Shown piece after piece: positions 8,486 to 15,856 of a DNA stretch of 64,000 nucleotides. Both the position numbers and the translations under genes were made by a program. The notes under the pieces were generated by a model. The model was not told where the DNA came from. It was given only the letters and a program-made list of their open reading frames with translations, and did not search any database. Source of the DNA: DAORHV01 sp964448405. Its GTDB lineage: Bacteria > Patescibacteriota > Gracilibacteria > Peribacterales > Peribacteraceae. How positions within the stretch are numbered: position 1 is the stretch's first letter; every line of letters begins with the position of its first letter. The stretch lies in the NCBI GenBank assembly GCA_964448405.1, contig CAYUVW010000006.1:1-64000 (forward strand). Reading direction: 5' to 3'.

Positions 8486-9370
8486 TTAGCAGTGGTTGAA
8501 TGCCTCCACCTGACGGTTGTATTCCTTCACCAACCTGTTGATTTCGCCGGCTCGGAAATTGATGCGATCGACAAACACGTTGTAGATACGCGCTTTTTTG
8601 GCGTACTGATCTATTGCCGCTTCGCTATCCAACGACATGGTTTCCAGATCCGTACGCAGGCTGTCGGCTGCTTTTTGCAATCGCATCACTTGGACTTTTT
8701 CGGCCACGATCACGTCTTTCAGTGCTTCATCGATTTGCGGACATGCAGAGAGCGGAAGGCCGAAAATCTGTACGCCGATCCACGCATAACGCCCTTCGTA
8801 TTTGCCGACGCCGGCAGCCACCCCGATTTCGCGGTACCGATCGTTCATGATGTTCGCCCGGTGCGGCTTGCTGTTCATCCACGCCTCTACGATCACGCGG
8901 TCATTCTTAAAGATGCCGAGAGCGATATTCTCACCCAACTGCAGGTAGGTATACCCAAGGTTATCCGCCACGTCGCGTGCGCCATATCCCTCGGGCGAAA
9001 AGTGTGCGAAATACTGTTGGTCGAACATATCGGTCAAACGTTGCTGCGCAACGGAGTTCAGCGTCTCGCTTTCTTTCAGCGCAGGCAGCGGACCCTTGTC
9101 GCGACGTTCGAAGTTCGTCCACAGGACAATGCCGTCTTTATCCAAATATGCTCCCGGCGTGGCATCGCGGAAGTCCACAGGCAAAATTGCGGAAACCTGT
9201 TGCGATAAATCCTGGCGCAGCATCTTGTTGAATTCCACAACCACTTTATGCAAATCGATCGACTGCACCTGCTGTACGTGCGGCGACGGCGGCAGAAACA
9301 GTGCCGGTGCGAACCCCAGCGCTATCACAATGGCCGGAAGTAGGCTGGAGTGACGCGAATCCCACTGCAT
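8486..9370 (-). CDS. CAP (SCP/PR1-like) domain secreted protein
   Basis: An N-terminal hydrophobic segment (LLPAIVIALGFAPALFL) suggests export or membrane anchoring. The CAP domain follows: QQRLTDMFDQQYFAHFSPEG, GENIALG, VEAWMNSKPHRANIMN and EIGVA, covering the conserved His and Glu residues of the family cavity. The C-terminal about 85 residues look like coiled coil. Bacterial CAP proteins are extracellular, with lipid-binding or protease-like roles proposed; the specific role here is unknown. The start at 9370 is chosen because a TATACT hexamer ends 7 nt upstream; longer readings would run into the divergent gene at 9465. Confidence 0.88.
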   Translation of the reverse strand: MQWDSRHSSLLPAIVIALGFAPALFLPPSPHVQQVQSIDLHKVVVEFNKMLRQDLSQQVSAILPVDFRDATPGAYLDKDGIVLWTNFERRDKGPLPALKESETLNSVAQQRLTDMFDQQYFAHFSPEGYGARDVADNLGYTYLQLGENIALGIFKNDRVIVEAWMNSKPHRANIMNDRYREIGVAAGVGKYEGRYAWIGVQIFGLPLSACPQIDEALKDVIVAEKVQVMRLQKAADSLRTDLETMSLDSEAAIDQYAKKARIYNVFVDRINFRAGEINRLVKEYNRQVEAFNHC

Positions 9371-9464
9371 ACGGATGAGTATAGCCGTACGGCTCCGCAT
9401 TTTCGACAGCTGCTGGCGCAATCGCTTGACCGTCGGGGCATGTTTGCAGGAATCTACCCCTCCT

Positions 9465-10355
9465 ATGAAACTTCTTCTCACGGGTCAGCCGTCCCACGCC
9501 CCCGACACATTACTGCCTGTAGATCGGCAAGCATTGCATGCTCTGTGTGCCCGCCAAATGTTGGTGCGCCCCGAGCATCGCGGTCTGGCCGAGTTTCCCA
9601 TCGACCCTGCTCGTCCCGAGCTGAACATCGGCGGAAGCGTGCTTGCATTCAACCCCGAGGTGAAACACGACGAAGCCATCGGCTTGAAAATGGTCAGTAT
9701 CGGCGCAGACGGTTCACGTACGGGCTTGGCTCTGAATGCCGAACAAGACGGTCTGGTTGCGCACTTGGACGAAGGTCAGCCGTTCGGCCTGTACTTGTTT
9801 ACACCCACTCCGAATACCGCGGTGTCGCAGCACAGGTTCAGTGAAGTGTGTTTCGACGGCGGCCGTATGGTGCAAGTCAGCGGCACGCGTCGCCGCAGTC
9901 TTGTGTGTGCGGTCCGACTCGGTGAGAACGCCATTGCCAACGACGCCAACGGCGAGCTGCCCGTGCCGCTCATGATGCATCCCAATGGTTTCCCACGCAC
10001 CTATCTTGCCAGCAGCAAGCGCCAGTCTCAGGGCATTCTGTTGCCGGGTCCGCGAGGCTACGAAGCAACCACGACTGTGCAATCCAAGCCGCTGGTGTTC
10101 GGCGAAAACGTCGCCGACGAAACCCCGCTGACCGTTGCGGTTCTTGAGTACCTTGAACACGAAGGTTTGGAAACGGGTCCGGTGGATCTGCGTTCCAACA
10201 TCGTTGACGTGCTGCAAGGCACTGTTGGTCTTGAACAGAAACCGGTTGCACCGAAAAATATCGCACTGCTGCAGGCGCCGCAGAAACGGTTGCTTACCGG
10301 CATGCGTGTTCTGTTACGCAAGACACCGCCGGTACAGCCGACGGTCAGCGAATAA
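9465..10355 (+). CDS. Hypothetical protein, 296 aa
   Basis: A soluble beta-rich protein beginning MKLLLTGQPSHAPDTLL, with no signal peptide and no recognised domain. The ATG at 9465 is preferred because upstream in-frame starts overlap the divergent CAP gene. It ends inside the last codons of convergent queA (11-bp overlap of 3' ends). No function is proposed. Confidence 0.7.
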   Translation: MKLLLTGQPSHAPDTLLPVDRQALHALCARQMLVRPEHRGLAEFPIDPARPELNIGGSVLAFNPEVKHDEAIGLKMVSIGADGSRTGLALNAEQDGLVAHLDEGQPFGLYLFTPTPNTAVSQHRFSEVCFDGGRMVQVSGTRRRSLVCAVRLGENAIANDANGELPVPLMMHPNGFPRTYLASSKRQSQGILLPGPRGYEATTTVQSKPLVFGENVADETPLTVAVLEYLEHEGLETGPVDLRSNIVDVLQGTVGLEQKPVAPKNIALLQAPQKRLLTGMRVLLRKTPPVQPTVSE

Positions 10356-11385
10356 GCATTGCATCGCCGAAGGAGAAGAAGCGGAATTTCTTCTCGATTG
10401 CCTGTTTGTAGAGGTTCATCATCGCGTCACGCCCGGTGAACGCCGCAACCAGCATCAGCAGGCTGGACTGCGGCACGTGGAAGTTGGTGATCATGGCATC
10501 CACGAAATTGAACGTGTAGCCCTCGCGAATGAACAGATCGGTGGTGCCGTTATGCAGCACGAGTTTGCCATGTTCATCCGATGCCGACTCCAACGTGCGC
10601 ACACTGGTCGTACCGACGGCAACAATCGGGTCGCCGTTCTTCTTGGCTGCGTTGAGCATGGTCGCCGTTTCTTCCGTCATCGTGAAATACTCCACATGTA
10701 GTTTGCCGCTTTGCCATTGTTCCTCGGTGAGCGGCGCAAACGTTCCCAGGTGCACGTGCAACGTGACGAATGCAATGCGAACACCGTGCGCTTTCAGGCT
10801 GGCAAGAAGTTCGTCGGTGAAGTGCAGCGACGCGGTCGGTGCGGCAATGGACCCGGCATGTTTGGCGAACACCGATTGGTATTCGCGACGCTGTTCGTTG
10901 GGGCTGAGCGGTGTCTTTTTAATATACGGCGGCAACGGCATGCTGCCTACAAGCTCGAGTACATGCTGCAATTCGGCCACCGGAAAAGAGGGCTTCAGGA
11001 GCCAGTATCGGCCCTCGTCGCCCAACACCGTGAACGTTGCTTCTTGCGACAGCACGAGCGTTTCACCGACCTTCAATTTCCGATTGGCCATGACGCGCAC
11101 ACCCACATCGGTCGTGCCGACCGCCAGCGCGGACACGCGGCCCCCGGTTGCACGCGTCAGTTCCATTTTGGCCGGAATCACTTTTGTTTCATTCAACACC
11201 AGCACGGCATTCTTCGGCAGAAAATTCCCGATTGCCGAAAAGCAGGTCCACGTTGCCTGCTCCGTTGCCCGGTCATACACCACAAGTCCCGCACTGTCGC
11301 GTGGACTGGCAGGCGCCTGTGCAATCAGCTCGGGCGGCAGCGTGTAGTCGTAGAGCCGAAGCGCTTCATCGAGTGATTGTGGCAT
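10345..11385 (-). CDS. queA: tRNA preQ1(34) S-adenosylmethionine ribosyltransferase-isomerase
   Basis: QueA transfers and isomerises the ribosyl moiety of SAM onto preQ1 at tRNA position 34, giving epoxyqueuosine. Visible family features are the N-terminus LYDYTLPPELIAQAPASPRD, DSAGLVVYDR, the central PLPPYIKK, SLHFTDELL, HLGTFAPL, and VGTTSVRTLES near the C-terminus. At 346 aa it has the usual length. The ATG at 11385 lies 7 nt after a TATCAT -10; longer readings are not conserved. TrhO, another wobble-position tRNA enzyme, is encoded at 26462-27310. Confidence 0.96.
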   Translation of the reverse strand: MPQSLDEALRLYDYTLPPELIAQAPASPRDSAGLVVYDRATEQATWTCFSAIGNFLPKNAVLVLNETKVIPAKMELTRATGGRVSALAVGTTDVGVRVMANRKLKVGETLVLSQEATFTVLGDEGRYWLLKPSFPVAELQHVLELVGSMPLPPYIKKTPLSPNEQRREYQSVFAKHAGSIAAPTASLHFTDELLASLKAHGVRIAFVTLHVHLGTFAPLTEEQWQSGKLHVEYFTMTEETATMLNAAKKNGDPIVAVGTTSVRTLESASDEHGKLVLHNGTTDLFIREGYTFNFVDAMITNFHVPQSSLLMLVAAFTGRDAMMNLYKQAIEKKFRFFSFGDAMLIR

Positions 11386-11479
11386 TGCGCGTATGATACC
11401 CAGCCACAAAAGAGGAACAACCCGAAGCGGATACCAGCGGCATAGGCAGGAAGCCATAGGTGCTGTACACTCTCCGGCC

Positions 11480-11878
11480 ATGGCCGAAGCCCACCAGAGC
11501 ACAGAGCCAAGCCCAGAGCGCGATCCTGAGGTCGATGCATTGCATGCTCTGGATGCGGCATTGGAGCGCACGCCGAATGCGGTCACGCTTTCTGCGGACA
11601 CTTTGAAAACCTTGCGCGAAATTTTCAGCGCCACTGCCGAGCTCGACCCGGAGCACCCCGTTGCACTGGCTATGGCCGAGGTACTGGCTACAGCCGAGCC
11701 AGACACTCCTTTTCCCGTCGGGGGGAACTTGGCTGGATTGGTGCGCCAAGAAGTTGCCGACACACTGGCGTATGCACGTGAGCCACGCATGAGCATTGAA
11801 CTGACCCCGGAGTTGATCGAGGCAGTGAAGGCCGCAGTGGCAGCGGAGCGAAACGAATCAAACCCAGAGGCTGCCTAA
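11480..11878 (+). CDS. Hypothetical protein, 132 aa
   Basis: A small acidic, Ala/Glu-rich, helical protein without membrane segments. The start MAEAHQSTEP is supported by TACACT ending 8 nt upstream of the ATG. It is divergent from queA. Composition (acidic, Pro/Ala-rich N-terminus) resembles the small protein at 27392-27790 but no clear homology is visible. Function unknown. Confidence 0.65.
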   Translation: MAEAHQSTEPSPERDPEVDALHALDAALERTPNAVTLSADTLKTLREIFSATAELDPEHPVALAMAEVLATAEPDTPFPVGGNLAGLVRQEVADTLAYAREPRMSIELTPELIEAVKAAVAAERNESNPEAA

Positions 11879-11923
11879 GCTCTTTATTTTGACTAATTAA
11901 TATAAATATTATATAATATACAT

Positions 11924-11945
11924 ATCCCGAATTCTCATTCGGGAT
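11924..11945. repeat. Intergenic hairpin, 8-bp arms
   Basis: atcccgaa (11924-11931) and ttcgggat (11938-11945) form a perfect stem with a 6-nt loop inside an AT-rich patch after the gene at 11480-11878. It could terminate that transcript, though no T-run follows. It borders the GC-rich segment described next. Confidence 0.5.
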
Positions 11946-11947
11946 TA

Positions 11948-12727
11948 GCTCTTTCGAGTATCGGCAGTGCAATCATTTGTATCAGCGACGTATTTTCCCC
12001 GCGTCGGTACCGCGCAATGTGCAGAGTAATTCTGCATAGTGTGCGATACCGAATGCCGGGGAAGAACCCTCGGACTTCGCTTGTGCGATGTGCGGCGCCC
12101 AGCCGTGATCGTCCTTGCGGAGTGCTGTCTTCGAATTTCTTCGAAGTAGCCAAGCATTAACGGAGGTACTCGCATGTTCCGCCCCATCCTGTCGGTCGTG
12201 GCGTTCCTGCTTCTGTCCTCGTCGGCCATGGCGGCCGACCCCATCAACCTCGAGTGGACCACCGATGTCGGTGGCCAGCGGATGTTCACCGTGCGGTTCG
12301 GCTCGGAGCCGACTCCCGCACAGTCCGACGCCGCGGCCGCCCTGATCAAGTCCATGTCGGTCGCCGAGGGGTACACCCTCGACGGCACCGCCGGCTCGCA
12401 GCCGGGGAAGAACAAGTCCGAGCGGACCTACACCCTCGGCTACAAGAAGGCGGGCGAGAAGCCGGTCATGGTGAAGGCGAAGTTCGCGAACATGCTGGCG
12501 GGCAACATCCGCTACGAGTTCGAGTTCTCGGCCAAGCCCGACGCCACCACCGTGAACAACACAGCCGAAGCGCTGGCGCGGTACGCCTACGACGTCACTC
12601 CGGATCAGAAGGAGGTCAAGGCGACCTCCGAGATCAAGATCGACGACAAGAAGGCGACCGTGAGCATCCAGTTCAGCGGCGGCAAGTTCGGGAAGATCAA
12701 GTGATGCACTGACCGCGTCGAAAGAGC
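11948..12727. repeat. 10-bp inverted repeats bounding a GC-rich single-gene segment
   Basis: GCTCTTTCGA (11948-11957) and its exact reverse complement TCGAAAGAGC (12718-12727) flank the secreted-protein gene at 12174-12704. No target-site duplication is visible and the match could be chance. The about 220 bp ahead of the gene hold no other ORF I would support. Confidence 0.3.
12174..12704 (+). CDS. Secreted protein of unknown function, GC-rich, 176 aa
   Basis: A textbook Sec signal peptide (FRPILSVVAFLLLSSSAMAA, cleavage after AMA) precedes about 153 residues of soluble, lysine-rich, beta-prone protein that I do not recognise. Unlike its neighbours it has a strong Shine-Dalgarno site (GGAGGT, 8 nt before the ATG), a GC content near 62-70% in the lines I counted against about 53% in queA, and heavy use of G/C third positions. 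It has its own terminator. This looks like a recently acquired gene; donor and role are unknown. Confidence 0.82.
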   Translation: MFRPILSVVAFLLLSSSAMAADPINLEWTTDVGGQRMFTVRFGSEPTPAQSDAAAALIKSMSVAEGYTLDGTAGSQPGKNKSERTYTLGYKKAGEKPVMVKAKFANMLAGNIRYEFEFSAKPDATTVNNTAEALARYAYDVTPDQKEVKATSEIKIDDKKATVSIQFSGGKFGKIK

Positions 12728-12728
12728 G

Positions 12729-12768
12729 CCCCCATCCTCCCTCCGTATCGGAGGGTGGGGGACGCTTT
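12729..12768 (+). terminator. Terminator of the GC-rich secreted-protein gene
   Basis: A roughly 12-bp stem (12729-12740 with 12750-12761, one G-T pair) closes a 9-nt loop, followed by a short T-run at 12766-12768. It lies about 25 bp after the stop codon. Confidence 0.7.
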
Positions 12769-12781
12769 GATGTGCACGGAT

Positions 12782-13990
12782 TTACGACTGCACCAATGCC
12801 TGCAGCGCCTCTTCACTCGGCGCGATGACGGTCTTCAGCGCTTTGCCCGTGCCGTCGATCAGCACGAATGTGTCCTGTGTCGTTACGCCATACTTCTGTT
12901 TCAAGGGGCCGGACGTATCGTAGTCCACGCGATAGGTGGAAACTTTCGCTCCTGCTGCACTGTAGATTTTTACCAGTTCGGCGTCGGCTTTCTTGCATTC
13001 AGGGCACCAGCTGGCATGGAAGAACAGCACGGATGTTTTGCCGTTGCCTACAACGCCTTCGGTATACACGCCGTACTCGGGTCCTGCGGCTGCGGCTTGC
13101 GTGGAAGCGGCGGCGCTGGCGTTGGTCGTCGGCATGCCGTCCTTTGCTTCACCGAGTTCGCCGTTAATGGTGAGCACCTGGCCGTCTTTCATCATGGCGG
13201 TGCGTCCGTCGGGAGACGTTACTTTGCCGTCGCTCGAGACTTTAATGCCGTTTGCCATTTGCACGTCGGTGCGCAGTTGCGTGCGCTCGCCGTTATCCAG
13301 CAGGCGGTACATCACTCCTTTGTCCATGGTCACGCCGATGACGGCGCCATTGCCGCCTGTTGGCTGTGTCTGAGCACTGGAGGAACTGCTCTGTGTGCTC
13401 ACACTGGAATTGGTGTTGTTCGGCATGGCTTCCACGCTCGATGCACTACTGGATTCCATCGCCTCGCCGACCGGCGGAAGCAGCACGCCGTCGATGACGT
13501 GCACGACACCGTTGCTGGCCGGTACATCGGCAATGCTGACGGCAATGCCGTTCACCGTCATCATGCCCTTGGCATCGATCGCAATCAGGACCTCTTTCCC
13601 TTCTGCGGTGCGCAGTCGCATGCCGTTACTCAAATCGGCAGCGCGCAGTGTTCCGGGGACAACGTGATAGGTCAGTAGTTGGGTCAACAAATCGCTGTTT
13701 TCCGGCCTCAGCAAGGCTTGCAGCGTTCCAGCCGGCAATGCGGCGAATGCGGCATCGGTCGGTGCGAATACCGTAAACGGACCGGATGCCGAAAGCGTGG
13801 CATCCAATTTAGCCGCACGCAGTGCGGTCACCAATGTTTTCAGATTGTCGGCGTTGGATGCATTCTCGACAATCGTTTTTTCCTGCACCATTGCTGCTCC
13901 ACCCACAGTCACGGATGTCGGCGTAGTCTTTCCGCAAGCACTCAACAGCATGAGCGCGAACAATCCTGCTGCAAGAAGGTTCTTGGACAT
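12782..13990 (-). CDS. Lipoprotein with fasciclin and thioredoxin-like domains
   Basis: A lipoprotein signal, LLAAGLFALMLLSAC, ends in a lipobox Cys at about residue 20. A fasciclin (FAS1) domain follows at about 35-175 (TVFAPTDAAFAALP, LLTYHVVPG, VIDGVLLPP). A Ser/Thr linker leads to a short module with repeated MKDGQVLTINGE-like strands, then a thioredoxin-like domain with the redox motif WCPEC near residue 320. FAS1 domains mediate adhesion; the CPEC pair suggests extracellular thiol-disulfide chemistry. It is divergent from three small Cys-rich secreted proteins, plausible substrates. The ATG at 13990 places the signal peptide at the N-terminus. Confidence 0.87.
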   Translation of the reverse strand: MSKNLLAAGLFALMLLSACGKTTPTSVTVGGAAMVQEKTIVENASNADNLKTLVTALRAAKLDATLSASGPFTVFAPTDAAFAALPAGTLQALLRPENSDLLTQLLTYHVVPGTLRAADLSNGMRLRTAEGKEVLIAIDAKGMMTVNGIAVSIADVPASNGVVHVIDGVLLPPVGEAMESSSASSVEAMPNNTNSSVSTQSSSSSAQTQPTGGNGAVIGVTMDKGVMYRLLDNGERTQLRTDVQMANGIKVSSDGKVTSPDGRTAMMKDGQVLTINGELGEAKDGMPTTNASAAASTQAAAAGPEYGVYTEGVVGNGKTSVLFFHASWCPECKKADAELVKIYSAAGAKVSTYRVDYDTSGPLKQKYGVTTQDTFVLIDGTGKALKTVIAPSEEALQALVQS

Positions 13991-14147
13991 GTCGTTGGAG
14001 GGGTAGGAAATTGAAGAAACGGTAGCAGACCTTCGTAAAGACGTCATTTCGGTCTGAAGAGTGACAATATACCTTGTCATTGACATAACGTCCATAGTGT
14101 TTTTTGAAGTATATCTATACATCCAGATCTCCGTACAATCAGCTCCC

Positions 14148-14363
14148 ATGCGCTTTTCTTACATTCCTGTCGTCACCGCGCTTGCACTTATTGCCACGGT
14201 GCTCGTTGCAGCCGATGTGCAACGTGCACAGGTCGTTGCAAGAACGCACACAACAATTGCCGCATTGCCAGCACCACCCTGTGTTTCCGGTTTGTGGGGC
14301 TGCAAACCAAAACTCAAGAGTCCGCCGTGCATTCCAGGGTATTGGGGTTGTTCGCGTCGGTAG
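14148..14363 (+). CDS. Small secreted or anchored Cys-rich peptide, 71 aa
   Basis: A signal peptide/anchor (YIPVVTALALIATVLVAADV) is followed by a short tail with two copies of a PPC-[VI]-[SP]-G-x-WGC motif, giving four Cys. The start follows a TACAAT hexamer by 8 nt. It opens a run of three small Cys-containing exported proteins divergent from the thioredoxin-fasciclin lipoprotein. No family recognised; short length lowers certainty. Confidence 0.6.
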   Translation: MRFSYIPVVTALALIATVLVAADVQRAQVVARTHTTIAALPAPPCVSGLWGCKPKLKSPPCIPGYWGCSRR

Positions 14364-14427
14364 CCGAAGCGAGTTTGAGCTCGGGCGAGAAGGGGCGTAC
14401 ACTGCTCTAAATTTCCCCGTTGTTTTC

Positions 14428-14787
14428 ATGCCTTCAATCTCCCGCAGCGAGCGTCTTGTCCGCGGCACCTTACTTTCCAGTGTTGCATTGGTGTCTGCGC
14501 TGGTCATTGGTATTGGCTATAGCCAACAGACGTCCGGTGCCCTGATGCAGGGTTCCCTTACCTTGCCCATGGAGGAGGAGATTATGATGCAGCCTGAAAA
14601 TTTCATGAAAGTCGAAGAGCCTTCCATGGTGAATGACACCGAACAGCCGGCAGCCGAAGAGGAAGTCGTCTGGTGCTGCAATGCCGATGTCGGTTTGTGT
14701 TACGAGCAACCCACGGCCAACGGCTGTGGCGACGACAAGCAATCCACGTTGTTCGAAGACTGCGCCGCTGGCTGCCAGCCTCGATAA
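14428..14787 (+). CDS. Membrane-anchored Cys-rich small protein, 119 aa
   Basis: An N-terminal hydrophobic segment (LLSSVALVSALVIGIGYS) precedes an acidic, Met/Glu-rich linker and a C-terminal cluster of six Cys (CCNADVGLCY, then C and CAAGC). The following gene has the same architecture and starts 1 bp after this stop, so they appear to be duplicated partners. Probably exported with disulfides. A TACACT lies 37 nt upstream of the ATG at 14428, giving a short possible UTR. Confidence 0.65.
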   Translation: MPSISRSERLVRGTLLSSVALVSALVIGIGYSQQTSGALMQGSLTLPMEEEIMMQPENFMKVEEPSMVNDTEQPAAEEEVVWCCNADVGLCYEQPTANGCGDDKQSTLFEDCAAGCQPR

Positions 14788-14788
14788 T

Positions 14789-15127
14789 ATGGCCAAGAAC
14801 ACCATGCGAAAAACCATCGGCAAGCATGACAACCAAGAGCAACAGCTGCGCTCCATACTGCTGCTTGGCGTAGCGTTCATCGTCGTCATGCTCGTTGCCA
14901 TCGGTTATCGTGAAAGCAATAACCGATTGCTGGCGCGCGTGTATGCGCCGATGCGTGCGGATCAACTTCCTACGGTTGCCACACAGCCTTCGGAGGCACA
15001 GGAAGCAGGTGCATGTTGTGCAGAGGGCGAGTGTCTGGATGTGAATCGCAGCGACTGTTCCGGAGAGGGATATAGTTATTGGCCCAACGCAGATGTGTGT
15101 CTTACGGCTTGCCGTGTTCTGCGGTAG
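14789..15127 (+). CDS. Membrane-anchored Cys-rich small protein, 112 aa
   Basis: A basic N-terminus, one transmembrane helix (SILLLGVAFIVVMLVAIGY) and an exported C-terminal part with six Cys (ACCAEGEC, DC, DVCLTAC). It has the same layout as the preceding gene, from which it is separated by 1 bp. The last 26 bp overlap the 3' end of the convergent GT2 gene. Function unknown; a surface disulfide-bonded protein is likely. Confidence 0.68.
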   Translation: MAKNTMRKTIGKHDNQEQQLRSILLLGVAFIVVMLVAIGYRESNNRLLARVYAPMRADQLPTVATQPSEAQEAGACCAEGECLDVNRSDCSGEGYSYWPNADVCLTACRVLR

Positions 15128-15824
15128 GAAGACGGCGCATCGATCGTAACTCTCGGAACATGCGCGCAATAACGCCTAGCTGAATGCCGGTGGGTGTTCC
15201 GCATGTTCGCGGAAAGTGACGAACCGCCACGTGTGCGATGGATACACGCGCCGCCAATGCGCGTTGCAAGAGTTCGGCATGGAAGAGCGCGCCATCGGCG
15301 GTTGTCGGACGAATGGTTGTCCATGTACGGCGATGAAACGCTTTCATGCCGGAATTCAAATCCGGCGAGCGCAGGCCGATTGTCGCACGGACAAGGGCTT
15401 GGTAGATCCACTGCGTGACGCTGCGCAGCATGCCATCGGCTCGTCGTGCGCGTACGCCCCATGCGATGTCGTTTGTGGCAAGCGCCTGCAGTAGGAGATG
15501 AATATCCTGCGGATCAAATTGTCCGTCGCTGTCCATGAATGCGATTATTTCTTGCGTCGCAGCGTCGCAACCCGAACGGACCGCCGCGCCGTATCCGCGC
15601 GTACGTTGGTGTCGTACGGTGCGGAGCATGGGCTCGCGTTCGCCCAAGGATTTCAGCAACTGCGAAGTGTCATCGGTTGAACCATCATCGACCACAATGA
15701 CTTCTCCGGCGATGTTCGTCGTACGCATCCAATGCGCCGTTGCCTCGACCGTGCGGCAAATGATTCCGGATTCATTCAAACACGGAAGCACGACGGACAG
15801 CCGAAATCTTGGTACCGAAGACAT
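15102..15824 (-). CDS. Glycosyltransferase family 2, dolichol-phosphate-sugar synthase type
   Basis: A GT-A fold enzyme beginning LSVVLPCLNES, with the nucleotide-binding VVDDGSTDDT and metal-binding MDSDGQFDP motifs and a later LNSGMKAFHR segment typical of DPM1-like polyprenyl-phosphate glycosyltransferases. At 240 aa it is the soluble, single-domain type. Such enzymes charge a lipid carrier with a sugar, which GT-C membrane enzymes then use. The GT-C-like gene at 15857-17431 lies just upstream in the same direction (32 bp), fitting a two-step surface glycosylation pathway. The start MSSVPRFR removes a non-conserved extension. Confidence 0.88.
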   Translation of the reverse strand: MSSVPRFRLSVVLPCLNESGIICRTVEATAHWMRTTNIAGEVIVVDDGSTDDTSQLLKSLGEREPMLRTVRHQRTRGYGAAVRSGCDAATQEIIAFMDSDGQFDPQDIHLLLQALATNDIAWGVRARRADGMLRSVTQWIYQALVRATIGLRSPDLNSGMKAFHRRTWTTIRPTTADGALFHAELLQRALAARVSIAHVAVRHFPRTCGTPTGIQLGVIARMFRELRSMRRLPTAEHGKP

Positions 15825-15856
15825 CTGGCGCAGTGTCGAGCGTCGGTGCAACGGTG

